Source: Nostoc sp. NMS7 (lineage in GTDB: Bacteria; Cyanobacteriota; Cyanobacteriia; Cyanobacteriales; Nostocaceae). Taken from it: a stretch of 35,188 nucleotides of DNA. Positions 1 to 8,040 of this stretch are shown piece after piece (within the stretch, counting starts at the first letter, position 1; each line of letters starts with the position of its first letter). Location of the stretch: the NCBI RefSeq assembly GCF_017115085.1, contig NZ_JABXKJ010000139.1, positions 1-35,188 on the forward strand, read 5' to 3'. The position numbers were made by a program, and so were the translations under genes. Below the pieces are notes generated by a model. The model was not told the origin of the DNA and did no database searches. It was given only the letters and a program-made list of their open reading frames with translations.

Positions 1-114
1 ATTGACGCTCGCACCCAGCAAATATGGGCTTTATCCTCTTAAGTTGACACCAATGGGCAACTCCGTGCCCCTACAAGAAATCTATATGTATCAGGGTTTG
101 TGTGAAATGGTATT

Positions 115-280
115 AGAGGTTGTTTGAAAAGTGGTTGGCTGTGATTTTAGGCACTTATTGATCCCCCCTAGCCCCCCTTTTTAAGGGGGGAACCGGAATC
201 AAAGTCCCCCAATTGATCGGGGGATTTAGGGGGATCTAGAACGTTTTGCTACTGATAAGAGGACTTTTTAAACATCCTCT
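115..280. repeat. MITE-like element with nested inverted repeat
   Basis: The ends 115-132 and 263-280 are inverted copies of each other (16 of 18 bases match). Inside lies a second inverted repeat, roughly gatcccccta at 160-170 against tagggggatc at 227-236, and a small C/G hairpin at 172-190. There is no coding capacity. The right end touches the stop codon of the convergent membrane glycosyltransferase gene. Bases 1-114 hold nothing I can recognise. The MITE reading is inferred from structure only. Confidence 0.6.
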
Positions 281-1866
281 TAAGTAGATTTTGTTATTTT
301 CCAGATAAGGTCGTTTATCTGCTGTAACTTTGAGTTATAAATTTTCTCAATTCCAGCTTTTAATAAGTCGGAGGGATTGAACAAGAATATGTCAGTAAAA
401 CCATTAGTAATCTCTGGTAAATGATTTTTATCTACAATTTGAAATTTGACTTTTGGATCAACCAAGTAACCAAGCATTTGTATTGGTGGAAGTATATTAT
501 CAGTATCACTAATTAAAAGTGGTTTGTTTCCTTGACTAATAATGTTAGCAATTTTAGGATATTCTTGGTATTTTTCAGGTAATTTGTTCCACCAAATCTG
601 GGCTTGAGACTGGATCAGACCAGATGTAACTCCGCTGATAATTACTATGAATGCTACAAGTGACCAGAGCTTTTTTTGCCAAACTTTAGTAGAAACAGAC
701 GTGATTTTGGTAGTAAATAGATAAGCAACAGCTAACTGTATACCTAAAACTGAGGGAAGTGTATATCGACTAGTAGCGTATCGCTTTTGAAAGACAAAAT
801 CCGCTATCAGTAGGGGAATCCCTACAGATCCAATTAAGGTTAAAACAAATAACCAAACTTCTTTAGAGCTTCTTCGATAGATAAAATAAATTGAGTAGAC
901 CATTAGAACTAAAATAATTAAAATAAAAGGGATTAATGCAATCTTAAGTTTTCCTGGGTCGCTAGGGCTAATACCTAAATCAAGAAAAGTCCGACTGAAA
1001 ATCCCAGCCCACCTTGTAACTGAGCCAAATAATGTTTGTTTAGTATTTGTCCAATCTACTGCTTCTGGTTGAGGGTTAGTAATAATAATCCAAATCCAAG
1101 GTACAAAACTTATAAACCCTGCAAGCGATGATACCAGGTAATAAATCGATGTTTTACTCAATCGGAAGCGTTCGATTGCAATTAGATAAATTCCCTGTGC
1201 AAAAGCAACCAAGGTAAAAAATAGATGAGTATAAAACCCTAGTGATAATGTTATTGCATAAATGCACCAACTAATCTTTGTTTTAAGGCGCATGGCTCGC
1301 AGCAGTGCTAGGCTCGATATTAAAATGGTTACGATCCATAAACTATATGCTCTTGCTTCTTGGGCATACACGACATGAATAGGTGAAACGGCTACTAACG
1401 CGATCGCTACCCACCCGATTAGTGAAGACCCAAATAATTCTTTACATAGCCAATAAAGACAAGGAAAGGTCAGCAGACTCAGGAATGCCGAAAAACTTCT
1501 TGTCGCTGCTACAGAATTCCCAAACAATTCTACCCAAAACCGGGTGATCAAGATGTATAGCGGCAAAATCTGCGAGTCTTCTAAAATAACCCCTTTAATA
1601 GTATCAGCTGTGTTTTTTTCAGGATTGGGATACTGGTATTTATGCAACTCTTCTATGCTGATCAAATGACCATTACCTAACTGCTTTTTCATTTCTGACT
1701 GTGTATAGCCAGATATGCGTAATGATGAGAAAACTTCATCACCCCAATAAATCTTTTTGTCAATATTGACGAAGCGAAAAAATACACCTATTACTAATAG
1801 GATGATGATTAAAAAACGTAACCAAGATTTAGAAATAAGCCAGTTCTGCGACAATTGCTTTTTCAT
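280..1866 (-). CDS. GT39-like multi-pass membrane glycosyltransferase
   Basis: This 528-residue protein has a short basic N-terminus, a first membrane helix at about residues 17-34, and then an acidic pair in the first loop (Asp43-Glu44 in WGDEVFSS). This is the layout of PMT/ArnT-like GT39 enzymes, which use a polyprenyl-linked sugar donor. A QEARAY motif at 169-174 at the end of a membrane segment is typical of the cyanobacterial members. About ten further hydrophobic segments follow, and a soluble tail of about 90 residues ends the protein. The acceptor cannot be told from sequence. The gene stands alone on the minus strand and is not obviously linked to the glycolipid cluster. Family assignment is good; substrate is unknown. 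Confidence 0.72.
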   Translation of the reverse strand: MKKQLSQNWLISKSWLRFLIIILLVIGVFFRFVNIDKKIYWGDEVFSSLRISGYTQSEMKKQLGNGHLISIEELHKYQYPNPEKNTADTIKGVILEDSQILPLYILITRFWVELFGNSVAATRSFSAFLSLLTFPCLYWLCKELFGSSLIGWVAIALVAVSPIHVVYAQEARAYSLWIVTILISSLALLRAMRLKTKISWCIYAITLSLGFYTHLFFTLVAFAQGIYLIAIERFRLSKTSIYYLVSSLAGFISFVPWIWIIITNPQPEAVDWTNTKQTLFGSVTRWAGIFSRTFLDLGISPSDPGKLKIALIPFILIILVLMVYSIYFIYRRSSKEVWLFVLTLIGSVGIPLLIADFVFQKRYATSRYTLPSVLGIQLAVAYLFTTKITSVSTKVWQKKLWSLVAFIVIISGVTSGLIQSQAQIWWNKLPEKYQEYPKIANIISQGNKPLLISDTDNILPPIQMLGYLVDPKVKFQIVDKNHLPEITNGFTDIFLFNPSDLLKAGIEKIYNSKLQQINDLIWKITKST

Positions 1867-2053
1867 GCAGTTTTCAATCTCCTCAAAGCCTTTATAAACG
1901 GTGGTAAAATTTGATTCTGATTGCTCGCCAGAATCGTTTTTTAGCAGTCATTTGGGTTTCAATGTTACTTTAATACGTATTGCCACACGCTACAAGTATT
2001 TATTGAAAACTCTTGCCATCCAAAAATTACAGCTGCTATCCAACAATAATTGT

Positions 2054-2294
2054 AGGACTTACGCAAAAATATACCCTGTAGGGGCAATTCATGTAGCTTT
2101 AAGGGACTTCCAAGAAATAAATTACTACTACTTGTGGGGTGGGCGACACGAGAGCCCAGTAACCAAAGGCTCTCGTGTCGCCCACCCCACAATAAATAGT
2201 TGGATGTTTTTTTATTTGTCAGTCTCTTAGCTGACCGCAGGGTATTGCCCCTACCTAAAAATTATTCTTTTGGGCTATTGTTTGCGTAAGTCCT
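2054..2294. repeat. MITE-like element with 14-bp perfect terminal inverted repeats
   Basis: The outer ends aggacttacgcaaa (2054-2067) and tttgcgtaagtcct (2281-2294) are perfect inverted repeats. Just inside are two halves of a second repeat: 2086-2100, and 2229-2253 with taggggcaataccctgcgg on the minus strand. The same two blocks lie directly joined at 15508-15547. A partial end, aggacttacgca, recurs at 35135-35146. No transposase is encoded, so this would be a non-autonomous element. Confidence 0.65.
2102..2226. mobile_element. Nested 125-bp palindromic insertion
   Basis: A perfect 25-bp inverted repeat (2132-2156 against 2168-2192, 11-base loop) sits inside the 2054-2294 element. Relative to the joined copy at 15508-15547, the extra DNA is 2102-2226 and is flanked by TTA on both sides (2099-2101 and 2227-2229), consistent with a 3-bp target duplication. 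Short imperfect ends (agggact / agtctc) are visible. It encodes nothing. Confidence 0.6.
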
Positions 2295-2603
2295 GGATTC
2301 AACACTGAAGTACTTTTAAGTATGGGGTTTCCCCTCTGCTATCTGCCCCCTACCTTTTCACCTCGAAGCTAAGAGTGGGGTGACTCAGCACTACTAAAAC
2401 AGTCATGTCGGACAGTTCGATGTCATTTTGCCATCTTCTCTACTTATTGGCATCTTCCGTAATAGAATTAAGAACGAAGCCCTTGTAAAGCCTTCAACTA
2501 TCAAAAGATAGAAGCTCTAGGAGCAGATTTTAGCAAATATCAGTAAATCGAAAATCTGTATTCAAAGTAAGCTTGTAGCACCTAAAACGCTTGTAAGATT
2601 TTT

Positions 2604-4715
2604 ATGACTTCCCGTATTCGCTTTTTAATGTGTCCTCCTGACCACTACGATGTGGACTATGTGATTAATCCCTGGATGGAAGGGAATATTCACAAATCAT
2701 CGCGCGATCGCGCCGTTCAACAGTGGCAAGGATTACACCAGATCCTTAAAGAACACGCAATTGTAGACTTAGTACCACCGGAAAAAGGCTGGCCTGATTT
2801 GGTTTTTACCGCCAACGCTGGGTTAGTACTAGGGAATAACGTCGTGCTCAGTCGCTTTTTACATAAAGAACGTCAGGGAGAGGAGCCTTTCTTCAAACAA
2901 TGGTTTGAGGCAAATGGTTATACAGTCAATGAACTCCCCAAAGATTTGCCGTTTGAAGGAGCCGGGGACGCACTGCTGGATCGAGAAGGACGCTGGTTAT
3001 GGGCAGGATACGGTTTCCGCTCGGAATTAGATTCTCACCCTTATCTAGCTAAATGGCTGGATATTGAGGTGCTTTCCCTACGACTCATAGATGAACGTTT
3101 CTATCACCTGGATACCTGTTTTTGTCCCCTAGCAAATGGCTATTTGCTATACTATCCCGGCGCTTTCGATTCCTACTCCAACCGCTTAATTGAGATGCGA
3201 GTCGCACCAGAAAAGCGCATCGCCATTGAAGAAGCCGATGCAGTCAACTTCGCTTGTAATACAGTGAATGTGGAGAGCATCGTGATCATGAACAAGGCGA
3301 GTGAGGCTTTAAAAACCCGCCTTGCAGATGCCGGTTTCCAAGTGCTGGAAACGCCACTTACGGAATTTCTCAAAGCTGGTGGCGCGGCTAAATGCTTAAC
3401 TCTGCGGGTGACGGAACCAGTTAGAGATGAAATCCATGCTAATGTCTCGGTAGAAAGCCGCGTCATTCGGATGGAAGGACACTTGCTGGACGCTGGCTTA
3501 ATTAACCACGCTTTGGATTTAATTATAGATACCGGGGGAAGCTTCCAAGTCCTGAATTTCAACTTGGGAGAACAGCGCCAAAGTACCTCAGCCGCCGAAG
3601 TGAAGGTATCAGCACCATCCCATGAGGTGATGGAAGAAATCATCTCACTGTTGATTGATTTGGGTGCTGTAGATTTACCGCATGATGAGCGAGATGCTAA
3701 ACTGGAGCCTGTGATCCAAGCTGGTGTAGCGCCTGATGATTTCTACGTCAGTACGATTTATCCCACGGAAGTCCGCATTAATGGTGAGTGGGTGAAGGTG
3801 GAAAATCAACGCATGGATGGGGCGATCGCGATTACTCAAACTGCCAATGGCTTACTCGCTCGGTGTAAAATACTCCGCGATTTAGAAGTTGGCGAACAGG
3901 TAATTGTAGACGTGTTAGGTATCCGCACCATCCGCAAAACGGAATCGCGGGAACAACGCATTACCCAAGAATTTAGCTTTATGTCGGCGGGGGTTTCCAG
4001 CGAACGGCGCGTGGAATTGGTGGTTGAGCAAGTGGCTTGGGAATTGCGGAAAATCCGCGATGCTGGGGGTAAGGTAGTTGTCACGGCTGGGCCGGTGGTG
4101 ATTCATACTGGTGGCGGCGAACACTTGGCACAACTAATTCGAGAAGGATATGTACAGGCGTTGCTGGGTGGTAATGCGATCGCAGTTCACGACATTGAGC
4201 AAAATATCATGGGCACTTCCTTGGGTGTAGACATGAAGCGGGGTGTCGCCGTCCGTGGTGGGCATCGCCATCACCTGAAGGTAATTAATACTATCCGTCG
4301 TTATGGCAGCATTCCGAAAGCTGTGGAGGCGGGGGCGTTTAAAAGTGGCGTGATGTATGAGTGTGTCCACAATAATATACCTTTTGTGCTTGCTGGATCG
4401 ATTCGGGATGACGGGCCTTTACCTGATACCCAAATGGATTTGATTAAAGCACAGGAGGAATACGCTAAACACTTAGAAGGCACGGAGATGATTTTAATGC
4501 TATCATCAATGCTGCACTCGATTGGAGTCGGGAATATGACTCCGGCTGGAGTGAAAATGGTATGTGTGGATATTAATCCAGCTGTGGTGACTAAGTTAAG
4601 CGATCGCGGTTCTGTAGAATCAGTAGGTGTGGTGACGGATGTGGGTTTGTTCCTCAGTCTGTTGATTCAGCAGTTGGATAAGTTAACAAGTCCTTATGTT
4701 AATAAGGTAGGTTAA
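2604..4715 (+). CDS. agrE: AgrE/ArgZ bifunctional arginine dihydrolase / ornithine cyclodeaminase-like protein
   Basis: The 703-residue length matches the cyanobacterial AgrE (ArgZ) enzymes. Residues 1 to about 280 form an amidinotransferase-fold domain. It shows DLVFTANAGLV, FEGAGDALLD and HLDTCFCPL blocks, and Cys264 in GGAAKCLTLRV is at the position of the known ArgZ nucleophile. This domain converts arginine to ornithine, ammonia and CO2. The rest (about 285-703) is the LOR/SDH-like domain with glycine-rich nucleotide-binding stretches (VVTAGPVVIHTGGGEH, LLGGNAIAVHDIE), linked to ornithine-to-proline conversion. In diazotrophic filaments this enzyme consumes arginine released from cyanophycin, in the cytoplasm. 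The DUF2085 gene follows 106 bases downstream. No truncation is seen. Confidence 0.93.
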   Translation: MTSRIRFLMCPPDHYDVDYVINPWMEGNIHKSSRDRAVQQWQGLHQILKEHAIVDLVPPEKGWPDLVFTANAGLVLGNNVVLSRFLHKERQGEEPFFKQWFEANGYTVNELPKDLPFEGAGDALLDREGRWLWAGYGFRSELDSHPYLAKWLDIEVLSLRLIDERFYHLDTCFCPLANGYLLYYPGAFDSYSNRLIEMRVAPEKRIAIEEADAVNFACNTVNVESIVIMNKASEALKTRLADAGFQVLETPLTEFLKAGGAAKCLTLRVTEPVRDEIHANVSVESRVIRMEGHLLDAGLINHALDLIIDTGGSFQVLNFNLGEQRQSTSAAEVKVSAPSHEVMEEIISLLIDLGAVDLPHDERDAKLEPVIQAGVAPDDFYVSTIYPTEVRINGEWVKVENQRMDGAIAITQTANGLLARCKILRDLEVGEQVIVDVLGIRTIRKTESREQRITQEFSFMSAGVSSERRVELVVEQVAWELRKIRDAGGKVVVTAGPVVIHTGGGEHLAQLIREGYVQALLGGNAIAVHDIEQNIMGTSLGVDMKRGVAVRGGHRHHLKVINTIRRYGSIPKAVEAGAFKSGVMYECVHNNIPFVLAGSIRDDGPLPDTQMDLIKAQEEYAKHLEGTEMILMLSSMLHSIGVGNMTPAGVKMVCVDINPAVVTKLSDRGSVESVGVVTDVGLFLSLLIQQLDKLTSPYVNKVG

Positions 4716-4752
4716 GAATACATAGACGTGAAACGGTGAGCCAGTCCGGTGG

Positions 4753-4788
4753 ACGGGTTCCCCGGCATAAAGGAACTGGCGAACCCGT
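4753..4788. repeat. Intergenic hairpin repeat between agrE and the DUF2085 gene
   Basis: acgggttc (4753-4760) pairs with gaacccgt (4781-4788) within a GC-rich stretch of about 80 bases that is unlike the surrounding AT-rich spacer. An inner gccagt/actggc pair (4740-4745, 4775-4780) offers an alternative fold. It looks like one of the short interspersed repeats common in Nostoc. It has no U-tract, so it is a poor rho-independent terminator. Confidence 0.5.
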
Positions 4789-4821
4789 AGGGCTTCCCGC
4801 AGAGGACGCAGATAAAGGGAG

Positions 4822-5334
4822 ATGACAAGAGTAGCTTTCAGTGAAGAATTGCAGGTTAATTGGGTCAGTTTGATTGCTGATTTTATGTTGGTGGGGATGG
4901 TTTTTGGCCCGCCAATTGCTCCCTTTCTGGCTGCGTCTGGGGTATCTTTGCTTGGGGAAATTGCGGACATCATTTATTTCATGGGTAATCATGTATGTCC
5001 GCAACCAACTATGGGGTTAGATTTAGCACCACCGTTTATGATGGTTGTGTGTATGCGTTGCTATGGCACTGTCACGGGTTTGCTGATTACTCGCCTGCTG
5101 TATGGGCTAACTGGTGGTAAGGGATTTTACTGGTTAAGTCAGTATGGCTGGAGTGGTGTGGCGATCGCAACTCTGCTGATGATGGCTTATCCTTTGGAAT
5201 TGGCAGCACAGGTTTTTGGTTTGTGGAGTTTTAATAACTATCTAGTTACACCTTTTGGGTTGATTACGGGTTTGGCGTGGGGATTGTTTACTATGCCCAT
5301 TTTGCACGGCTGGCGGGGTGCTAAACCGTATTGA
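4822..5334 (+). CDS. DUF2085 family integral membrane protein
   Basis: This 170-residue protein has about four hydrophobic helices. Between the first two lies the segment GNHVCPQPTMG...PFMMVVCMRCYGT, with the His/Cys and CxRC pattern typical of DUF2085 proteins. Their function is unknown; the conserved Cys/His residues suggest metal or cofactor binding, but that is inference. The ATG at 4822 is preceded by aagggag at good spacing, which supports this start. It lies downstream of agrE on the same strand and may be read with it across the hairpin repeat. A repeat with ends at 5360 and 5501 follows. Confidence 0.7.
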   Translation: MTRVAFSEELQVNWVSLIADFMLVGMVFGPPIAPFLAASGVSLLGEIADIIYFMGNHVCPQPTMGLDLAPPFMMVVCMRCYGTVTGLLITRLLYGLTGGKGFYWLSQYGWSGVAIATLLMMAYPLELAAQVFGLWSFNNYLVTPFGLITGLAWGLFTMPILHGWRGAKPY

Positions 5335-5359
5335 TTTACCGGACTGGAGGCTGATTTAT

Positions 5360-5501
5360 CGTGAGTTCGATGAACCTCTCCCGGACAGCCTCCCTCTCCG
5401 AAACGGAAAGGGAGGAGCAACGAAAAATTAAGCTTTTTGCTCCCCTCTGTGCGTCGGAGAGGGGCTGGGGGAGAGGTCAAATAAGACTTGTCGAACTCAC
5501 G
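5360..5501. repeat. MITE-like repeat with cgtgagttcga ends
   Basis: cgtgagttcga at 5360-5370 is perfectly inverted at 5491-5501. The interior is pyrimidine/purine rich, with inverted blocks near 5374-5412 and 5444-5476. The right end runs into the 3' end of the PEP-CTERM gene and supplies its stop codon. Small frames through it are not credible genes. Confidence 0.6.
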
Positions 5502-6127
5502 TTATGTTTACGTTTGAGCCGTAAGCCTAAACTTAAAGCTGCAAAAGTTAATACACCCAATGCTAAATTAGGTTCGGGAACACTGCTAATAATAGACTTA
5601 TTTTCGTTTGTAATCCCATTCCAGCTACCAAAGTCAGTTAAAAGCAATTGGTAGCTAAACACGCCATCTGAATCTCCAATAAGTTGCAGAGGTGTTGAAA
5701 ATTTCAAGACAGTGCCATCGAGGCTGTATGGTACTGAACCCCGAATCTTACCCCAGCCTCCTGAATTTGGTTCCAATGGGCCAACTGAAAAAACATCACG
5801 TATCCTCACGTCACCTGCAACCGGAATTTCATCTCCGCGAATAATTGAGGAAAAGTTACTATAGATACGGGAGGCATTCACAATAGGCAATTCCCCATGC
5901 GGATCGATAAAGTATTGGAAAGAGTTGCTTTGCCTCTTGAATTTGTCAACTGTGAAAAAGTCTGGCACCTGATTAAAATTTATCGTGAATAACACTTCTT
6001 TAGTATCAAGATTTACTACGGCTGACTCTGATTCAACTAATAGTACTGCTTGCGCTATTTGCCCTGTGCCCAACGCAATAAAAGCTGCTCCAAAAATAGA
6101 CACTGCGAATTTTTGTGCAAATTTCAT
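5477..6127 (-). CDS. PEP-CTERM domain exported protein
   Basis: The 216-residue protein starts with a signal peptide (basic MKFAQKFAV, hydrophobic stretch, cleavage likely after GQIAQA near residue 27). It ends with a PEP-CTERM sorting signal: VPEP at 183-186, a hydrophobic segment, then RLKRKH at 203-208. Such proteins are exported and processed by a membrane exosortase and often reach the cell surface or extracellular matrix. The body (28-180) is beta-rich with no family I can name. The last eight residues (NVSSTSLI) and the stop codon are encoded by the right end of the repeat at 5360-5501, so the original C-terminus was probably slightly different. No exosortase gene is in the window. Confidence 0.82.
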   Translation of the reverse strand: MKFAQKFAVSIFGAAFIALGTGQIAQAVLLVESESAVVNLDTKEVLFTINFNQVPDFFTVDKFKRQSNSFQYFIDPHGELPIVNASRIYSNFSSIIRGDEIPVAGDVRIRDVFSVGPLEPNSGGWGKIRGSVPYSLDGTVLKFSTPLQLIGDSDGVFSYQLLLTDFGSWNGITNENKSIISSVPEPNLALGVLTFAALSLGLRLKRKHNVSSTSLI

Positions 6128-6304
6128 AAAAATTACTTGATTAACCGTAGTATGACATCAAGATAATACAGCTATTAACGTATTAATTGAAAGTTATCAG
6201 AGTAATTTCACTGCAAATTTATTTTTTATTTTAGAGAATTTTTAATAAATATCATACTAGATGAGGATATTGAATACTAAGGAGTTCCTTGGCAGCGAAT
6301 AATT

Positions 6305-6339
6305 AGCGATCGCTAGTACTCTAAATACTAGCGATCGCT
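6305..6339. repeat. Double-HIP1 hairpin downstream of the hglT-like gene
   Basis: agcgatcgctagta (6305-6318) and tactagcgatcgct (6326-6339) form perfect 14-bp arms around a 7-base loop. Each arm contains a gcgatcgc HIP1 octamer. The hairpin lies 8 bases beyond the stop codon of the minus-strand glycosyltransferase gene, where a terminator would be expected, but there is no clear T-tract in that direction. Confidence 0.6.
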
Positions 6340-6346
6340 GTATTTG

Positions 6347-7630
6347 TTATCGCTGTGGTTTTATACTGCGTGTACTTACCTTCACCTGCTGAGATCCTTC
6401 AACGATCTGGTAGAATTTGTCTTCTAATTTTTGCATACATGCCGACCAATCAAATTCGAGTATGGAGGGGCGAGCGTTTTTAGTCATATCTGCTTTCAAA
6501 TCAGGATTTCCCAAAATCGCAATCACCTTTTGGGCGAAGTCTGTAGGATTGTTAGGTTGGGCAAGGAAGCCGTTACGCCCAGGAAATACCTGTTCTGAGG
6601 TTGAGGGTGCAACAACAGCAACTACAGGGGTTCCAGACGCTAATGCCTCGTTATTTGTAGTGCAGAAGTTCTCGGTAATGGAGGGGTTGATAAAAACATC
6701 CGCTCTAGCAAACCAACCCAAAAGTTCTGTGCCGTGAGACTCACCCCATACAGTAATACCCGATCCAAACTTTTGGGCACGCTGACGGATTTCTTTATCT
6801 AGGGGACCACTACCAACAATCACCAGATGGACATCAGGGATTTTGGCAGCAATGAGCGGAAATATATCAAGTAATTGGTTAACATTCTTTTCGGGGGTAA
6901 TGCGTCCGACAAACAAAAGAGTCCGTCGGTTATCATTAGGAATGGGGTTGTAAGAAATGTTTCGCGGGTGAAATTTTTCGCAATCGATGCCTTGATAAGC
7001 GACGTATTCAGCGCGTTGGCATTTCAGTTCTTGGTATTTAGTGAGTTGTTCTTTAGAAGAGAAGTAATTGAAGTCATAAGACTCACTAAATTGCTTGACT
7101 AAAGTGGGAATGAGCGGACGAAACAAGCTAAAGAACCTATCTCCAAAGTAATATTTGATATACGCAACGATATCTGTATGGAAGAGTGATATTATTGGCG
7201 TTCTTGTTCGTTTTGCGTATTCAACGCCGATGGGACGACCATAACCTTGCAAGAAAAATGAGTATAAACCTCTCATTTGCGCCGCTTCTTCAACCACTAT
7301 AATATCGGGTTTGAATTTCTCCAATAATTTGGTATCGCTCCAATGTCGATAGTGCAATGGTTGAGGAAGAGACTTATATAATATGAGTGGTTCTGTAGGG
7401 AATGCGTAAGCAGAGAAGTTGGGGAAAGACTGAATTTCATCTAAACCGGGCATGGGGCGATCGCCTACATTTTTGGGGTAGCGATCGTTAATTTGCGGAT
7501 GGATTAGAAAAACCTCATGTCCTTGCTCTAGCAACCAACGAACCCGTTGGTGTACTGCAACGGAAACTCCAGTTAAGAAAGGAGCGTACAATCCTGTAAA
7601 CAGTGCAATGCGAAGTTTTTGCTTAGTCAT
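6347..7630 (-). CDS. hglT: Family 4 (group 1) glycosyltransferase, probable heterocyst glycolipid glycosyltransferase HglT
   Basis: This 427-residue GT-B enzyme has an N-terminal Rossmann half beginning LRIALFTGLYAPFLTGVSVAV (acceptor side). The C-terminal donor half has VGRITPEKN at 241-249 and the E-x7-E pair Glu320/Glu328 in ITENFCTTNNEA. Such enzymes use nucleotide-activated sugars with retention. HglT (All5341 in Anabaena PCC 7120) glycosylates the long-chain alcohol made by the Hgl polyketide synthase. This gene occupies the matching place at the distal end of the minus-strand cluster facing hglE. The family call is firm; the HglT identity rests on gene order and length recalled from PCC 7120. 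Confidence 0.8.
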   Translation of the reverse strand: MTKQKLRIALFTGLYAPFLTGVSVAVHQRVRWLLEQGHEVFLIHPQINDRYPKNVGDRPMPGLDEIQSFPNFSAYAFPTEPLILYKSLPQPLHYRHWSDTKLLEKFKPDIIVVEEAAQMRGLYSFFLQGYGRPIGVEYAKRTRTPIISLFHTDIVAYIKYYFGDRFFSLFRPLIPTLVKQFSESYDFNYFSSKEQLTKYQELKCQRAEYVAYQGIDCEKFHPRNISYNPIPNDNRRTLLFVGRITPEKNVNQLLDIFPLIAAKIPDVHLVIVGSGPLDKEIRQRAQKFGSGITVWGESHGTELLGWFARADVFINPSITENFCTTNNEALASGTPVVAVVAPSTSEQVFPGRNGFLAQPNNPTDFAQKVIAILGNPDLKADMTKNARPSILEFDWSACMQKLEDKFYQIVEGSQQVKVSTRSIKPQR

Positions 7631-8040
7631 AGAAAAGGGAAGATTTTACGAAAATGGTGGTTTTTAATTGATGGTTTACGCAGCGAATGTTTTTTAAACA
7701 TCCTGATTAGTTGGCTCACAAATTCCCCCTAATGCAGTTAAAATAAGAATTTACAAACTTTAAATTAGTCTAAGTTACCGATTGTGAAGCTGATGTTTAT
7801 AAACCAGGTTTAAAATTTATCAAAACATCCAAAACCCTCATTCAAAATTCCCCTTAATATATTTATCTAAACCCTTGCCACTAATGCAAATACATTTTGC
7901 TAATCAACAAACAAAAACGTCTATTTTGACAAGAGTTATAGCTAATATTGTTCTACTAAATATAAGATAATATAATTGGAAGACTAGGGAATGTTTAGTG
8001 TAATAACTTTCATGCCCTAGTTCATATCTAGCAATTCAGT
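7631..8040. other. AT-rich intergenic region upstream of the hglT-like gene
   Basis: This 410-base gap contains no plausible coding frame. It presumably carries the minus-strand promoter of the hglT-like gene. A fragment ttttttaaacatcct near 7690 resembles the end of the MITE-like element at 263-280. I see no other structure. Confidence 0.45.

Larger units (their letters stand above)
1867..2603. other. Repeat-filled intergenic region upstream of agrE
   Basis: This 737-base gap separates the divergent membrane glycosyltransferase and agrE genes. Bases 2054-2294 are the nested repeat described separately. Bases 2295-2603 are AT-rich and presumably hold the agrE promoter. I looked for an NtcA-type GTA-N8-TAC site, as agrE concerns nitrogen metabolism, and did not find a convincing one. 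The open frames that cross the palindrome on both strands are by-products of the repeat. Confidence 0.6.

Noticed and set aside
1901..2230. Open frame of 109 codons on the plus strand, with a 75-codon counterpart on the minus strand
   Set aside because: Both frames run through the perfect palindrome and the repeat blocks; the near-identical peptides on the two strands are produced by the inverted repeat. There is no ribosome-binding site or recognisable family.
2295..2603. NtcA binding site upstream of agrE
   Set aside because: Partial GTA half-sites exist, but none pairs with TAC at the 8-base spacing.
5361..5654. 97-codon plus-strand frame
   Set aside because: It starts in the 5360-5501 repeat and then lies antisense to the PEP-CTERM gene.
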